Shown here: piece by piece, positions 46,946-56,628 of the stretch
How positions within the stretch are numbered: the first letter of the stretch is position 1
Layout: each line of letters begins with the position of its first letter
The notes under the pieces: generated by a model
What the model was told of the DNA's origin: nothing
Databases searched by the model: none
What the model saw: the letters and a program-made list of their open reading frames with translations, nothing else
Program-made: the position numbers and the translations under genes
Assembly (NCBI GenBank): GCA_035726825.1
Contig: JALNTX010000008.1
Span: forward strand, 248,001-312,000
Direction: 5' to 3'
Length of the DNA: 64,000 bases
DNA from: Pseudocitrobacter sp913778145
GTDB taxonomy: Bacteria > Pseudomonadota > Gammaproteobacteria > Enterobacterales > Enterobacteriaceae

Positions 46946-47497
46946 ATGGAAAACGCAATTCTGAACATTGAAGTCACAACGATTGATGGCGAAAAAACGA
47001 CCCTGGAACGTTTCAGAGGCAACGTCCTTTTGATTGTGAATGTGGCATCTAAATGCGGTCTCACGCCGCAGTACGAACAGCTTGAACGTCTGCAAACGTC
47101 GCTTGAGTACGAAGGCTTTGCGGTACTGGGGTTCCCGTGCAACCAGTTTTTGGGGCAAGAGCCGGGGAGTGAAGAAGACATCAAAACGTTCTGTCGTACC
47201 ACTTATGGCGTGACGTTCCCGATGTTTAGCAAAATTGACGTTAATGGCGAAGCCCGTCATCCGCTCTATCAGACCTTAACGCGCGCCGCGCCGAAAGCGA
47301 TTACGCCGAAGGGCAGCGAATTTTATGAAAAAATGGCCAGCAAAGGCCGTGCGCCTGCGCAGCCAGGCGACATTTTGTGGAATTTTGAAAAATTCCTCGT
47401 TGGCCGTGACGGTCGCGTAGTGGCACGCTTCTCACCGGATATGTCGCCGGAAGATCCGATTTTGATTGATGCGATTCAGAAAGCGCTGGTTCTGTAA
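46946..47497 (+). CDS. btuE: Glutathione/thioredoxin peroxidase BtuE
   Basis: A 183-residue glutathione-peroxidase-family enzyme that reduces peroxides, in E. coli mainly with thioredoxin. It is not needed for B12 uptake despite its place in the operon. The peroxidatic Cys is in VNVASKCGLTPQYEQL; the second motif LGFPCNQF and the later WNFEKFLV (Trp, Asn of the catalytic set) are seen. Its stop overlaps the btuD start (TAATG). Confidence 0.95.
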   Translation: MENAILNIEVTTIDGEKTTLERFRGNVLLIVNVASKCGLTPQYEQLERLQTSLEYEGFAVLGFPCNQFLGQEPGSEEDIKTFCRTTYGVTFPMFSKIDVNGEARHPLYQTLTRAAPKAITPKGSEFYEKMASKGRAPAQPGDILWNFEKFLVGRDGRVVARFSPDMSPEDPILIDAIQKALVL

Positions 47498-48267
47498 TGA
47501 CGCTGCTGATGCAACTGCAAAACGTCTGCGAAGGGGCTCGCTTAAAACAGGTGAGCGCTGAGGTAGGGCGCGGTGAGATAGTCCATCTTGTGGGGCCAAA
47601 CGGTGCCGGAAAGAGTACATTGCTAACCCGCATGGCGGGACTAAGTTCCGGTGAGGGCGTTGTGACGCTAAACGGTAAACCGTTGAGTGAATGGGCTTCG
47701 CTGGAACTGGCGCAAAAGCGTGCGTATCTCTCCCAGCATCAATCACCGCCGTTTGCCCTGCCTGTCTGGCATTTTCTCCTGTTGCATCAGCATGATAAAA
47801 CCGAACATACCCTTTGCGCACAGGTGACGGAAGCATTAGGCCTGGTGGATAAACTGGGCCGTAATGTTAACCAGCTTTCCGGTGGAGAATGGCAGCGCGT
47901 GCGGCTTGCCGCGGTCATCCTGCAAATTCATCCGACGGGCAATCCCCATGGCCAGCTTTTGTTGCTCGATGAACCGATGAACAGTCTTGATGTGGCGCAG
48001 CAGGCGGCGCTGGACCGTGTGCTGGAGACGTTGCGCGAGCGAGGTATTACGGTGGTGATGAGCAGCCACGACCTCAATCATACGCTGCGGCAGGCTAATC
48101 GGGTGTGGTTGTTATGCAAAGGGCAATTAATCGCCAGTGGAATAACCGCTGAGATATTAACACCTGATTTACTGTCCAGTGCCTATAATATTCCATTCCA
48201 ACGGCTGGACGTCGCGGGTCATCAGATGCTGATCGCGCAGTCAACGCACAGGCAACCTGAACTATGA
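47497..48267 (+). CDS. btuD: Vitamin B12 ABC transporter ATPase BtuD
   Basis: ATPase of the BtuCDF importer, 256 residues (seven more than E. coli at the C-terminus). Walker A is GPNGAGKST, Q-loop AYLSQHQ, signature LSGGEWQRV, Walker B LLLLDEPMNSLD, and switch His in SSHDLNH. It is translationally coupled to btuE. Confidence 0.96.
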   Translation: MTLLMQLQNVCEGARLKQVSAEVGRGEIVHLVGPNGAGKSTLLTRMAGLSSGEGVVTLNGKPLSEWASLELAQKRAYLSQHQSPPFALPVWHFLLLHQHDKTEHTLCAQVTEALGLVDKLGRNVNQLSGGEWQRVRLAAVILQIHPTGNPHGQLLLLDEPMNSLDVAQQAALDRVLETLRERGITVVMSSHDLNHTLRQANRVWLLCKGQLIASGITAEILTPDLLSSAYNIPFQRLDVAGHQMLIAQSTHRQPEL

Positions 48268-48352
48268 CAGATAAAGTATCATTGCTTACTTGCCAGGGAA
48301 TAAGTAACCGGGCTAAATTATCGGGAAATTAAAAAGAGAGGATTCGCCGGAT

Positions 48353-48814
48353 ATGCGATTCTTGATTATTTTTATAGCGGCTTTATTTTTGGCGGGATGT
48401 AGTCACCATGCTCCGCCGCCCAATCCCAGGCTGTCGGATTCGATAACCGTAATTGCTAACTTAAACGACCAGTTGCGCAACTGGCACGGGACACCTTATC
48501 GCTATGGCGGAATGAACCGCCGTGGAATTGATTGTTCCGGATTTGTGCTGACCACTTTCCGTGATAAATTCGAAATGCAATTACCGCGTGAAACGCGTCA
48601 GCAGGCGAAAGTTGGTACTGAAATCGATAAAGAAGATCTGTTGCCTGGCGATCTGGTGTTCTTCAAAACCGGGTCAGGAGACAGTGGATTGCACGTCGGC
48701 ATCTACGATACGGATAACCAGTTTATCCATGCCTCTACCAGCCAGGGCGTCACGCGATCATCGTTGGACAACGTCTACTGGCGTAAGAAGTTTTGGCAGG
48801 CCAGACGAATTTAA
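48353..48814 (+). CDS. nlpC: Lipoprotein NlpC (NlpC/P60 family)
   Basis: A 153-residue predicted outer-membrane lipoprotein with a C-terminal NlpC/P60 domain, a cysteine peptidase fold that acts on peptidoglycan peptides. The lipobox LAGC ends a signal of about 15 residues. Catalytic Cys is in GIDCSGFV, His in LHVGIYD and the third polar residue in FIHAS. Its substrate has not been proven. It lies after the btu genes, as in E. coli. A hairpin without a T run (48826-48846) follows. Confidence 0.94.
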   Translation: MRFLIIFIAALFLAGCSHHAPPPNPRLSDSITVIANLNDQLRNWHGTPYRYGGMNRRGIDCSGFVLTTFRDKFEMQLPRETRQQAKVGTEIDKEDLLPGDLVFFKTGSGDSGLHVGIYDTDNQFIHASTSQGVTRSSLDNVYWRKKFWQARRI

Positions 48815-49094
48815 TGTGTGAACAGGAAGGGGCATGATGCCCCTTCGTCATATTTAAAATAATGATTTTTAAAAAACAGATTACGACTCATTATTGTTTT
48901 TGTTAACAATCTATAAGCTGGTTGTTCTTGGATTGTATTAATCTGTGATTTTCGATTACAATCATTACATTCCAGCGAAGGAATGCAAAAATAAAACGGA
49001 AAATGAAAGCAATCCGACTAAAATCAATCGACCCACGTTTATTGTTTTGTGACTTCAGGACCCTTGAAATGACTTATCGAGAAGGGCTGTCGCA

Positions 49095-49808
49095 ATGATT
49101 GTAACCCTTGACCGTGCCTGGCGTTCAGCGCTGTTATTTTTACCCGCCCGAAATGCCGCAGGCAAACTGATTGGTTTAAAAGTCGTTGCACATTTTATTG
49201 ATGCGGAAAATTCTGTACGTATCCCGACAAATCTCATTCTGCCGCGACTGACCGCCGATGAGGAATTAGTGCTTTTCCGTGAGAAACTCGCGCTGCTTAA
49301 TACCTGCCAGCTGTTTTTTATTCAACAGCAGGTAACGGCGTGGCTTGCAATTACACCGGCAATCACGGATGCGTTACTCACAGACACATTACTGGCAGCA
49401 GAGGTTTCACGTTATCCTTTCGTTGAACTGGTGGTGAGTGAACGTTTCCCCGGGCTCGACCAGCCAGATGAAAATCATCCTCTCACCCAGTTGGCGAAAC
49501 GCTTTCCGCTGGCGTTGGCAGACTTTGGTTCGGGCCAGGCTTCGACGCGTGCCGTATTTGCTGGATTGTTTCAGCGGATCGTTATCGATAGGCATTTTAT
49601 TCAGCGTCAGCTCTCTTCCGCCTCCTTCGAACCTTTTATTCGCGCCATCACTACGCAAATTCAGCCCTACTGTCGAAGCATCATGATTGCGGGAATTAAT
49701 ACCCAATCCGCGCGCGAGCGTGTCATACCCTTTGGCTTTACCGGTATGTTCGGTGAGCTATGGCCCGCCGTGCCGGAATCCGCGTTGTTGACGCTGGTCC
49801 AGGGATAA
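49095..49808 (+). CDS. ydiV: Degenerate EAL-domain regulator YdiV (RflP)
   Basis: A 237-residue EAL-fold protein lacking the residues needed to bind metal and cleave cyclic-di-GMP. The usual EAL triad region here reads VVAHF. In Salmonella and E. coli it binds FlhD and blocks FlhD4C2, with ClpXP removing it from DNA. Similarity to E. coli is only moderate, but length, fold landmarks (RIPTNLILPRLT, SFEPFIRAITTQI, LWPAVP) and location between nlpC and ydiU agree. The gap before it (48847-49094) is AT-rich with no other feature seen. Confidence 0.88.
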   Translation: MIVTLDRAWRSALLFLPARNAAGKLIGLKVVAHFIDAENSVRIPTNLILPRLTADEELVLFREKLALLNTCQLFFIQQQVTAWLAITPAITDALLTDTLLAAEVSRYPFVELVVSERFPGLDQPDENHPLTQLAKRFPLALADFGSGQASTRAVFAGLFQRIVIDRHFIQRQLSSASFEPFIRAITTQIQPYCRSIMIAGINTQSARERVIPFGFTGMFGELWPAVPESALLTLVQG

Positions 49809-49869
49809 CCCTGCATATTGCCGGGTGTTTAAACGGGCATTTGCTCATACACTACAGACAGGAGGACCT

Positions 49870-51312
49870 ATGACCCTGTCTTTTAACACCCGCTGGCGCG
49901 ATAAGCTGCCAGGTTTTTACAGCGAGCTTAATCCGACGCCGCTACAGAATGCCCGCCTGATATGGCATAACGCACCGCTAGCCGATGAACTCGGCATTGA
50001 GCCATCCCTGTTTGCGCCTGAACGTGGGGCCGGCGTTTGGGGCGGTGAAGCGTTGTTCCCCGGCATGAAACCGCTGGCACAAGTGTATAGCGGGCATCAG
50101 TTTGGTGTCTGGGCAGGGCAACTGGGCGATGGGCGCGGCATCCTGCTGGGTGAACAGCAACTGGCCGACGGCACGTCGGTAGACTGGCATCTGAAAGGCG
50201 CGGGCTTAACCCCGTATTCACGGATGGGCGATGGTCGTGCTGTTTTACGCTCAACGATACGGGAGAGCCTGGCCTCGGAAGCTATGCATTACCTCGGTAT
50301 TCCCACCACGCGCGCGCTTTCCATTGTTACCAGCGATACGCCCATCCAGCGCGAAACCGTTGAACAGGGCGCGATGCTTATGCGCATTGCGCAAAGCCAC
50401 GTCCGTTTCGGCCACTTCGAACACTTCTACTATCGTCGTGAAATGGACAAGGTCCAGCAGCTGGCTGATTTTGTTATCTACCACCACTGGCCGCATCTTC
50501 AGCAGGAAGCGGATCGCTACGCTCTCTGGTTCCGGGATGTGGTTAAACGCACCGGGCAGATGATTGCGCGCTGGCAAACGGTAGGTTTCGCACATGGCGT
50601 AATGAATACCGATAACATGTCGATTCTGGGGCTGACGATGGATTACGGCCCGTTTGGCTTCCTGGACGATTATCAGCCTGACTTTATTTGTAATCATTCG
50701 GATTATCAGGGGCGCTACAGCTTTGAGAATCAGCCGGCGGTGGGGTTATGGAACCTGCAACGTCTGGCCCAGTCGCTTTCTGCTTTTATCGATGTCGACA
50801 CGCTGAACGATGCGCTTGATGGCTATCAGCTTGCGTTGTTTACCGAGTATGGCGCGCGTATGCGTCAGAAACTTGGGCTGTTTACAGAAGAGGTGGGCGA
50901 TAACGATCTGCTTAACACACTGTTTGCCCTTATGGCGCGCGAGGGCAGTGATTATACGCGCACCTTCCGTCTGTTGAGCGAAACGGAACAGTTAAGCGCC
51001 GCCTCGCCGATACGCGACGAATTTATCGACCGTGCCGCCTTTGATAGCTGGTTTGCGCGGTACCGGGAGCGTATACAGCCGGAAGGCATCGACGATGCGA
51101 AACGCCAGCAGGCGATGAAGCAGGTGAACCCGGCAATGGTGTTACGCAACTGGCTGGCGCAGCGGGCCATTGAAATGGCGGAGAAGGGGGATTATCAGGA
51201 ACTTAAGCGGCTGCACGAAGCACTGAGAAACCCGTGGGTTGATCGTGATGATGATTATACTCAACGTCCGCCAGATTGGGGTAAACGGCTGGAAGTGAGT
51301 TGTTCCAGCTGA
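49870..51312 (+). CDS. selO: Protein adenylyltransferase SelO (YdiU)
   Basis: A pseudokinase-fold enzyme that transfers AMP to proteins (AMPylation or, in some reports, UMPylation) in stress. The 480 residues match the family. The sequence includes VYSGHQFGVWAGQLGDGRGILLGE, the flipped-ATP-site residues, MNTDNMSILGLTMDYGPFGFLD with the metal ligands, and the C-terminal CSS tail, where Cys replaces the selenocysteine of animal SelO. The ATG at 49870 after GGAGG is chosen over the upstream frame start. Confidence 0.95.
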   Translation: MTLSFNTRWRDKLPGFYSELNPTPLQNARLIWHNAPLADELGIEPSLFAPERGAGVWGGEALFPGMKPLAQVYSGHQFGVWAGQLGDGRGILLGEQQLADGTSVDWHLKGAGLTPYSRMGDGRAVLRSTIRESLASEAMHYLGIPTTRALSIVTSDTPIQRETVEQGAMLMRIAQSHVRFGHFEHFYYRREMDKVQQLADFVIYHHWPHLQQEADRYALWFRDVVKRTGQMIARWQTVGFAHGVMNTDNMSILGLTMDYGPFGFLDDYQPDFICNHSDYQGRYSFENQPAVGLWNLQRLAQSLSAFIDVDTLNDALDGYQLALFTEYGARMRQKLGLFTEEVGDNDLLNTLFALMAREGSDYTRTFRLLSETEQLSAASPIRDEFIDRAAFDSWFARYRERIQPEGIDDAKRQQAMKQVNPAMVLRNWLAQRAIEMAEKGDYQELKRLHEALRNPWVDRDDDYTQRPPDWGKRLEVSCSS

Positions 51313-51322
51313 ACAACAACAT

Positions 51323-51347
51323 GCCGGGGGCGCTGCGCTTGCCCGGC
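51323..51347. repeat. REP-type palindrome after selO
   Basis: A GCCGGG...CCCGGC palindrome with an inner CGCTGCGCTTG, the form of extragenic palindromes common in Enterobacter and Klebsiella. Confidence 0.7.
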
Positions 51348-51389
51348 CTGGAAAGGCACAAGGCGAAAATTACCCGTTAAATGCCCCGG

Positions 51390-51584
51390 TTTTCCAGGCC
51401 TGATAAGCGAAGCGAGCGCCATCAGGCAAAAACATACCCGCTATTTCGTCAATATCAGCTTACCCGCCTGCGTCTGGCGCAGCAGATTTTCCAGGCCTGA
51501 TAAGCGAAGCGAGCGCCATCAGGCAAAAACATACCCGCTATTTCGTCAATATCAGCTTACCCGCCTGCGTCTGGCGCAGCAGAT
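51390..51584. repeat. Tandem 97-base duplication of REP plus hemP 3' end
   Basis: Bases 51390-51487 and 51487-51584 are identical, with a period of 97. Each unit has a GCCTGAT...ATCAGGC REP-like palindrome (51398-51427 and 51495-51524) followed by the last 15-16 codons of hemP. Only the right copy belongs to the intact gene; the left copy is a hemP fragment (about 51441-51487). The lack of any mismatch suggests a recent event. Confidence 0.95.
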
Positions 51585-51717
51585 ACTGCTGACCTTCATG
51601 TTCTATCACCACACGACCTTCCTCGCCTAACAACACCTCGCTGTTAACCCGGCGATCGTGATTTTGCGGACGGGGGGTATTGTCCTTAACGGGAACGTGT
51701 TGTGCGTTATCATCCAT
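51538..51717 (-). CDS. hemP: Hemin uptake protein HemP (YdiE)
   Basis: A 59-residue protein of the HemP family, made under iron limitation; linked to haem or iron uptake, with regulatory roles reported in other bacteria. It ends with the conserved core GQQYLLRQTQAGKLILTK, and NSEVLLGEEGRVVIEHEG precedes it, matching E. coli YdiE in layout. The start is the ATG whose complement ends at 51717. A strong Fur box lies upstream. Its 3' end has been duplicated in tandem just downstream. Confidence 0.92.
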   Translation of the reverse strand: MDDNAQHVPVKDNTPRPQNHDRRVNSEVLLGEEGRVVIEHEGQQYLLRQTQAGKLILTK

Positions 51718-51753
51718 AAGCGTCTTAACAAATTAAAATAGTAATAAAAACAA

Positions 51754-51775
51754 CAATGATAAGTATTATCAATAA
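51754..51775 (-). promoter_or_regulatory. Fur box of hemP
   Basis: ATTGATAATACTTATCATTG (minus strand) matches the Fur palindrome GATAATGATAATCATTATC in both arms and lies about 40-60 bases before hemP. Confidence 0.8.
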
Positions 51776-51865
51776 TGAGTGAGCGGGTGCAACATTTTTT
51801 TGTTAAAAAAGGGCGTGGGAGGGGACAAGAAACTCCCCATCGCGGGTGCGACAGGGAGAACAGGA

Positions 51866-52912
51866 CTAGAGGCGAGTGGCGACCGCGGCAGCCAGTTTTT
51901 CCAGCAGCACTTCGGTATCTTCCCAGCTCAGGCACGGATCGGTAATAGACTGCCCGTAGGTAAGCGGCTGGTCGGCAACAATCTTCTGGGCGCCTTCACG
52001 CAGGAAGCTTTCAGCCATAATTCCGGCGATAGCGGTCGAACCGTTGCGAATTTGCTGGCAGATGTCATCGCACACGTCCAACTGACGGCGATGTTGTTTC
52101 TGACAGTTGCCGTGGCTGAAATCGACCACCAGATGTTCCTGCAAATCAAACTGATGCAGCGTATCGCAGGCCGCAGCAATATCATCGGCGTGATAATTCG
52201 GTTTTTTACCGCCGCGCATGATGATATGCCCATAAGGGTTACCGCTGGTCTGGTAAATAGTCATCTGACCATTTTTATCCGGCGACAGGAACATATGGCT
52301 GGCGCGCGCCGCGCGGATCGCATCGACCGCGATGCGCGTATTACCGTCAGTGCCGTTTTTAAAGCCAACCGGGCAGGAGAGCGCGGAAGCCATTTCGCGG
52401 TGGATTTGGCTCTCGGTGGTTCGTGCGCCAATGGCTCCCCAGCTAATCAGATCGGCGATAAACTGACCGGTCACCATATCCAGAAATTCTGTCGCCGTCG
52501 GCACGCCGAGCGTGTTCACCTGCAAAAGCAGTTTTCGCGCCAATTCAATACCATGATTAACCCGGTAGCTGCCGTTCAGGTCGGGGTCAGAAATTAAGCC
52601 TTTCCAGCCGACCACGGTACGCGGTTTTTCGAAGTAGGTGCGCATCACGATTTCCAGCTGGCCCTGATGCTTTTCGCGCAGGGTTTGAAGACGACGCGCA
52701 TAATCCATCGCCGCATCAAGATCGTGAATAGAGCAAGGCCCGACAATCACCAGAAGGCGACGATCTTCACCGTTAAGGATCTTTTCAATCCGCTGGCGAG
52801 AAGCAGTGACGCTGGCGGCAACATCCGGGGAGACGGGGTAACGCTGAGCAAGTTCAGCAGGCGTAACGAGGCTCTCAATACGAGCGGTACGCAATTCATC
52901 GGTCTTATTCAT
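51866..52912 (-). CDS. aroH: 3-deoxy-7-phosphoheptulonate synthase, Trp-sensitive (AroH)
   Basis: One of the DAHP synthase isoenzymes that start aromatic amino-acid synthesis from PEP and erythrose-4-phosphate. It has 348 residues, as in E. coli. Metal and substrate residues appear in VGPCSIHD, YFEKPRTVVGWKG, GFKNGTDGN and VDFSHGNCQKQ. The start (complement ending at 52912) gives MNKTDELRTARIESL; the frame extends 23 residues further with no homology. A TrpR operator lies upstream. Confidence 0.97.
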   Translation of the reverse strand: MNKTDELRTARIESLVTPAELAQRYPVSPDVAASVTASRQRIEKILNGEDRRLLVIVGPCSIHDLDAAMDYARRLQTLREKHQGQLEIVMRTYFEKPRTVVGWKGLISDPDLNGSYRVNHGIELARKLLLQVNTLGVPTATEFLDMVTGQFIADLISWGAIGARTTESQIHREMASALSCPVGFKNGTDGNTRIAVDAIRAARASHMFLSPDKNGQMTIYQTSGNPYGHIIMRGGKKPNYHADDIAAACDTLHQFDLQEHLVVDFSHGNCQKQHRRQLDVCDDICQQIRNGSTAIAGIMAESFLREGAQKIVADQPLTYGQSITDPCLSWEDTEVLLEKLAAAVATRL

Positions 52913-53053
52913 GAGTTTCTCAGAAATTTGTTTCTTCGCCAGACAAAACGCCGGGAAGTGATGCACATCACGATAAACCAATCCCGGCTGATTTCAAGAG
53001 CGGGGCGTGATGTGCATTCAATCACGGTGTTATGATAAACAAATTTCACTCAT

Positions 53054-53073
53054 TGTACTAGTGTGTTAGTACA
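53054..53073. promoter_or_regulatory. TrpR operator of aroH
   Basis: TGTACTAGTGTGTTAGTACA is an imperfect palindrome with the trp operator core GTACTAG...TTAGTAC. It overlaps the last codons of ppsR, about 140 bases before aroH. Confidence 0.85.
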
Positions 53074-53899
53074 TTCTGCGACTTAATCCCATGATGTCCA
53101 TGATTTTGGTAGCAATTTCCTCAACGGAGTAATTGGTACTGTTGATCCAGGGGATTTGATTCTTGCGATACAGCGCTTCTACTTCCGCCACTTCCATACG
53201 ACACTGGCGCATTGAGGCGTAGCGGCTGTTTTCCCGACGCTCTTCGCGAATCGCCGCCAGGCGCTCAGGATTAATCGTCAGCCCAAACAGTTTATGCTGC
53301 AACGGTTTGAGTGATGCAGGAAGGATCAGATTATCCATATCATCGGCGATGAACGGGTAGTTAGCGGCGCGGATGCCGAACTGCATCGCCAGATAGAGGC
53401 TGGTGGGGGTTTTTCCACAGCGAGAAACACCGAGCAATATCACTTGCGCCTGATCGAGGTTGCGCAGAGAGATACCGTCATCGTGCGCCAGGGTGTAATC
53501 AATTGCCGCAATACGTGCATCGTATTTCAACAGATTTCCGGGGTTTAGCCCGTGGGTACGATGTGCAACCGGCGTCGGATCGAGCTTTAGCTCTTCCTGA
53601 AGCGGGGCAACCAGCGCCTGCACAATATCCTGACAAAACCCTTCACACTGCAAAATGATGTCGCGGATTTCCGGGATAACAATGGAGTAGAATACCAGTG
53701 GACGCACGCCCGTTTGCTGATAAATTGCGTCGATCTGATCTTTCACCGCACGGGCGCGGCTTTCGCTTTCAATAAACGGCAGGGTAATACTCTTGATGAC
53801 CACCGGGAACTGTGACATCACCGCGTGGCCCAGCACCTCAGCGGTAATCGCCGTACCATCAGAAATATAAAAAACCTGCCTGTCGACTGCGTTTTCCAT
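53066..53899 (-). CDS. ppsR: PEP synthase regulatory protein PpsR
   Basis: A bifunctional serine/threonine kinase and pyrophosphorylase (DUF299) that inactivates PEP synthase with ADP and reactivates it with phosphate. The 277 residues match E. coli. The N-terminal motif is FYISDGTAITAEVLGHA, and the P-loop is GVSRCGKTPTS at about 153-163. It is divergent from its target ppsA. Start by homology (complement ending at 53899). Confidence 0.96.
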   Translation of the reverse strand: MENAVDRQVFYISDGTAITAEVLGHAVMSQFPVVIKSITLPFIESESRARAVKDQIDAIYQQTGVRPLVFYSIVIPEIRDIILQCEGFCQDIVQALVAPLQEELKLDPTPVAHRTHGLNPGNLLKYDARIAAIDYTLAHDDGISLRNLDQAQVILLGVSRCGKTPTSLYLAMQFGIRAANYPFIADDMDNLILPASLKPLQHKLFGLTINPERLAAIREERRENSRYASMRQCRMEVAEVEALYRKNQIPWINSTNYSVEEIATKIMDIMGLSRRMY

Positions 53900-54239
53900 T
53901 TTAACAATCCAGAAAAGTGAGGTTAATTGTCTGAAAGCATAAATTAAATTCGCAGAAAACCCCACCGCATTTGTCTGATATCTGAAAATGGAACACTATT
54001 TTTATTTTTTATGAAAAGTCTGGTTCATTTTTCCAAATATGCAGATTCTCCCCTGATTTATATCGACATCCCCAGAGAATCAGAGGGTTAACGCATTACT
54101 GGTATCAATCCTAAAAAAGAAAAATTTAATTTGCTTGAACGATTCACCGTTTTTTTAAATTGTTTAAATATGCCAGGATAATTTGAGTAGTCAGTTGTTT
54201 CTTAATCACTGCTTTTTTAATCAAAAAAGGATTGTCTCG
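53900..54239. promoter_or_regulatory. ppsR/ppsA divergent region with Cra site
   Basis: A 340-base AT-rich gap. At 54135-54146, TTGAACGATTCA agrees at 9 of 12 positions with the Cra (FruR) consensus TGAAACGTTTCA; Cra activates ppsA in E. coli during gluconeogenic growth. The ribosome site AAAGGA lies at 54226-54231. Confidence 0.6.
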
Positions 54240-56618
54240 ATGTCCAACAATGGCTCGTCACCGCTGGTGCTTTGGTATAACCAACTCGGCATGAATGATG
54301 TAGACAGAGTTGGGGGCAAAAATGCCTCCCTGGGTGAAATGATTACGAACCTGTCCGATCTGGGTGTTTCGGTCCCCAACGGATTTGCAACCACTGCCGA
54401 TGCATTTAATCAATTTCTCGACCAAAGCGGCGTGAATCAGCGCATTTATCAACTGTTGGATCAAACTGACATTGATGATGTGACCGCCCTGGCGAAAGCC
54501 GGAGCGCAGATCCGCCAATGGATCATCGACACACCTTTCCAGAGCGAACTGGAAACCGCTATCCGTGACGCGTACAACCAGCTCTCTGCGGATGACGCGG
54601 ATGCGTCCTTTGCTGTGCGCTCTTCGGCGACGGCAGAAGATATGCCGGATGCCTCCTTCGCCGGCCAGCAGGAAACCTTCCTCAACGTGCAGGGCTATGA
54701 TGCGGTATTGGTCGCGGTCAAACACGTTTTCGCCTCGCTGTTTAACGACCGCGCGATCTCATACCGTGTCCACCAGGGTTACGACCATCGCGGCGTAGCG
54801 CTCTCGGCGGGCGTTCAGCGAATGGTGCGCTCCGACCTCGCGTCTTCCGGCGTGATGTTCTCCATCGACACTGAATCCGGCTTTGACCAGGTGGTGTTTA
54901 TCACTTCAGCCTGGGGGCTGGGTGAAATGGTGGTACAGGGCGCGGTAAACCCGGACGAATTTTACGTCCACAAACCGACGCTGGCGGCTAATCGCCCGTC
55001 GATTGTGCGCCGTACCATGGGTTCCAAAAAAATCAGAATGGTCTACGCACCGACCCAGGAGCACGGCAAGCAGGTTAAAATTGAAGATGTCCCGCAGGCC
55101 CAGCGCGATGTTTTCTCGTTAACCAACGATGAAGTGCAGGAACTGGCGAAACAGGCCGTCCAGATTGAAAAACACTACGGTCGCCCGATGGATATTGAGT
55201 GGGCCAAAGATGGTCATACCGGCAAGCTGTTTATTGTTCAGGCACGCCCGGAAACCGTGCGTTCTCGCGGCCAGGTGATGGAACGTTACACGCTGCATTC
55301 ACAGGGTAAAATTATTGCTGAAGGCCGTGCCATCGGTCATCGCATAGGCGCGGGCAGCGTAAAAGTTATCCATGACATCAGTGAAATGAACCGCATTGAG
55401 CCCGGTGATGTGCTGGTGACCGACATGACCGACCCGGATTGGGAACCGATCATGAAGAAAGCGGCGGCTATTGTCACCAACCGTGGCGGGCGTACCTGTC
55501 ACGCGGCGATCATCGCGCGTGAACTGGGCATTCCGGCGGTCGTCGGCTGCGGCGATGCAACTGAACGCATGAAAGATGACGAGAAAGTCACCGTCTCCTG
55601 CGCGGAAGGGGATACCGGGTACGTTTACGCAGACCTGCTCGACTTTAGCGTTAAGAGTTCCAGCGTTGACACCATGCCGGACATGCCGCTGAAGATCATG
55701 ATGAACGTTGGCAACCCTGACCGTGCGTTTGACTTCGCCTGTCTGCCTAACGAGGGCGTTGGCCTGGCGCGTCTGGAATTCATCATCAACCGTATGATTG
55801 GCGTTCACCCGCGCGCGCTGCTGGAGTTCGATGACCAGGAACCGGCGTTGCAGAACGAAATCCGCGAGATGATGAAAGGTTTTGACTCGCCGAAAGAGTT
55901 TTACGTAGGCCGTCTGACCGAAGGGATCGCCACATTGGGCGCGGCGTTCTACCCGAAACGCGTGATTGTGCGTCTGTCCGATTTTAAATCGAACGAATAC
56001 GCTAACCTCGTCGGCGGTGAACGTTACGAACCGGATGAAGAGAACCCGATGCTGGGCTTCCGTGGCGCAGGACGTTACGTTTCCGAAAGCTTCCGCGACT
56101 GCTTCGCGTTGGAATGTGACGCGGTAAAACGCGTGCGTAACGAAATGGGGCTGACCAACGTTGAAATCATGATCCCGTTCGTGCGTACCGTTGACCAGGC
56201 GAAAGCCGTGGTGGACGAACTGGCGCGTCAGGGGCTGAAACGTGGTGAAAACGGCCTGAAAATCATCATGATGTGCGAGATCCCGTCTAACGCCCTGTTA
56301 GCGGAACAGTTCCTCGAACATTTCGATGGCTTCTCCATTGGCTCCAACGACATGACGCAGCTGGCACTGGGCCTCGACCGCGACTCCGGTGTGGTCTCTG
56401 AACTGTTCGACGAGCGTAATGACGCGGTTAAAGCGTTGCTGTCGATGGCCATTCGTGCCGCGAAGAAACAGGGCAAATACGTCGGTATTTGTGGGCAAGG
56501 GCCGTCTGACCATGAAGACTTCGCCGCATGGCTGATGGAAGAGGGTATCGATAGCCTCTCTCTGAACCCGGATACCGTGGTGCAAACCTGGCTTAGTCTG
56601 GCGGAGCTAAACAAGTAA
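54240..56618 (+). CDS. ppsA: Phosphoenolpyruvate synthase
   Basis: Converts pyruvate, ATP and water to PEP, AMP and phosphate, allowing growth on three-carbon acids. The 792 residues equal E. coli. The N-terminal ATP-grasp domain has GGKNASLGEM and SFAVRSSATAEDMPDASFAG. The swivelling phosphohistidine domain carries the catalytic His in GGRTCHAAIIARELGIPAVVG. The C-terminal PEP/pyruvate TIM-barrel ends with FSIGSNDMTQLALGLDR. The start ATG 54240 (MSNNGSSP) is set by homology. Activity is controlled by divergent PpsR. Confidence 0.98.
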   Translation: MSNNGSSPLVLWYNQLGMNDVDRVGGKNASLGEMITNLSDLGVSVPNGFATTADAFNQFLDQSGVNQRIYQLLDQTDIDDVTALAKAGAQIRQWIIDTPFQSELETAIRDAYNQLSADDADASFAVRSSATAEDMPDASFAGQQETFLNVQGYDAVLVAVKHVFASLFNDRAISYRVHQGYDHRGVALSAGVQRMVRSDLASSGVMFSIDTESGFDQVVFITSAWGLGEMVVQGAVNPDEFYVHKPTLAANRPSIVRRTMGSKKIRMVYAPTQEHGKQVKIEDVPQAQRDVFSLTNDEVQELAKQAVQIEKHYGRPMDIEWAKDGHTGKLFIVQARPETVRSRGQVMERYTLHSQGKIIAEGRAIGHRIGAGSVKVIHDISEMNRIEPGDVLVTDMTDPDWEPIMKKAAAIVTNRGGRTCHAAIIARELGIPAVVGCGDATERMKDDEKVTVSCAEGDTGYVYADLLDFSVKSSSVDTMPDMPLKIMMNVGNPDRAFDFACLPNEGVGLARLEFIINRMIGVHPRALLEFDDQEPALQNEIREMMKGFDSPKEFYVGRLTEGIATLGAAFYPKRVIVRLSDFKSNEYANLVGGERYEPDEENPMLGFRGAGRYVSESFRDCFALECDAVKRVRNEMGLTNVEIMIPFVRTVDQAKAVVDELARQGLKRGENGLKIIMMCEIPSNALLAEQFLEHFDGFSIGSNDMTQLALGLDRDSGVVSELFDERNDAVKALLSMAIRAAKKQGKYVGICGQGPSDHEDFAAWLMEEGIDSLSLNPDTVVQTWLSLAELNK

Positions 56619-56628
56619 TCATTTAAAT

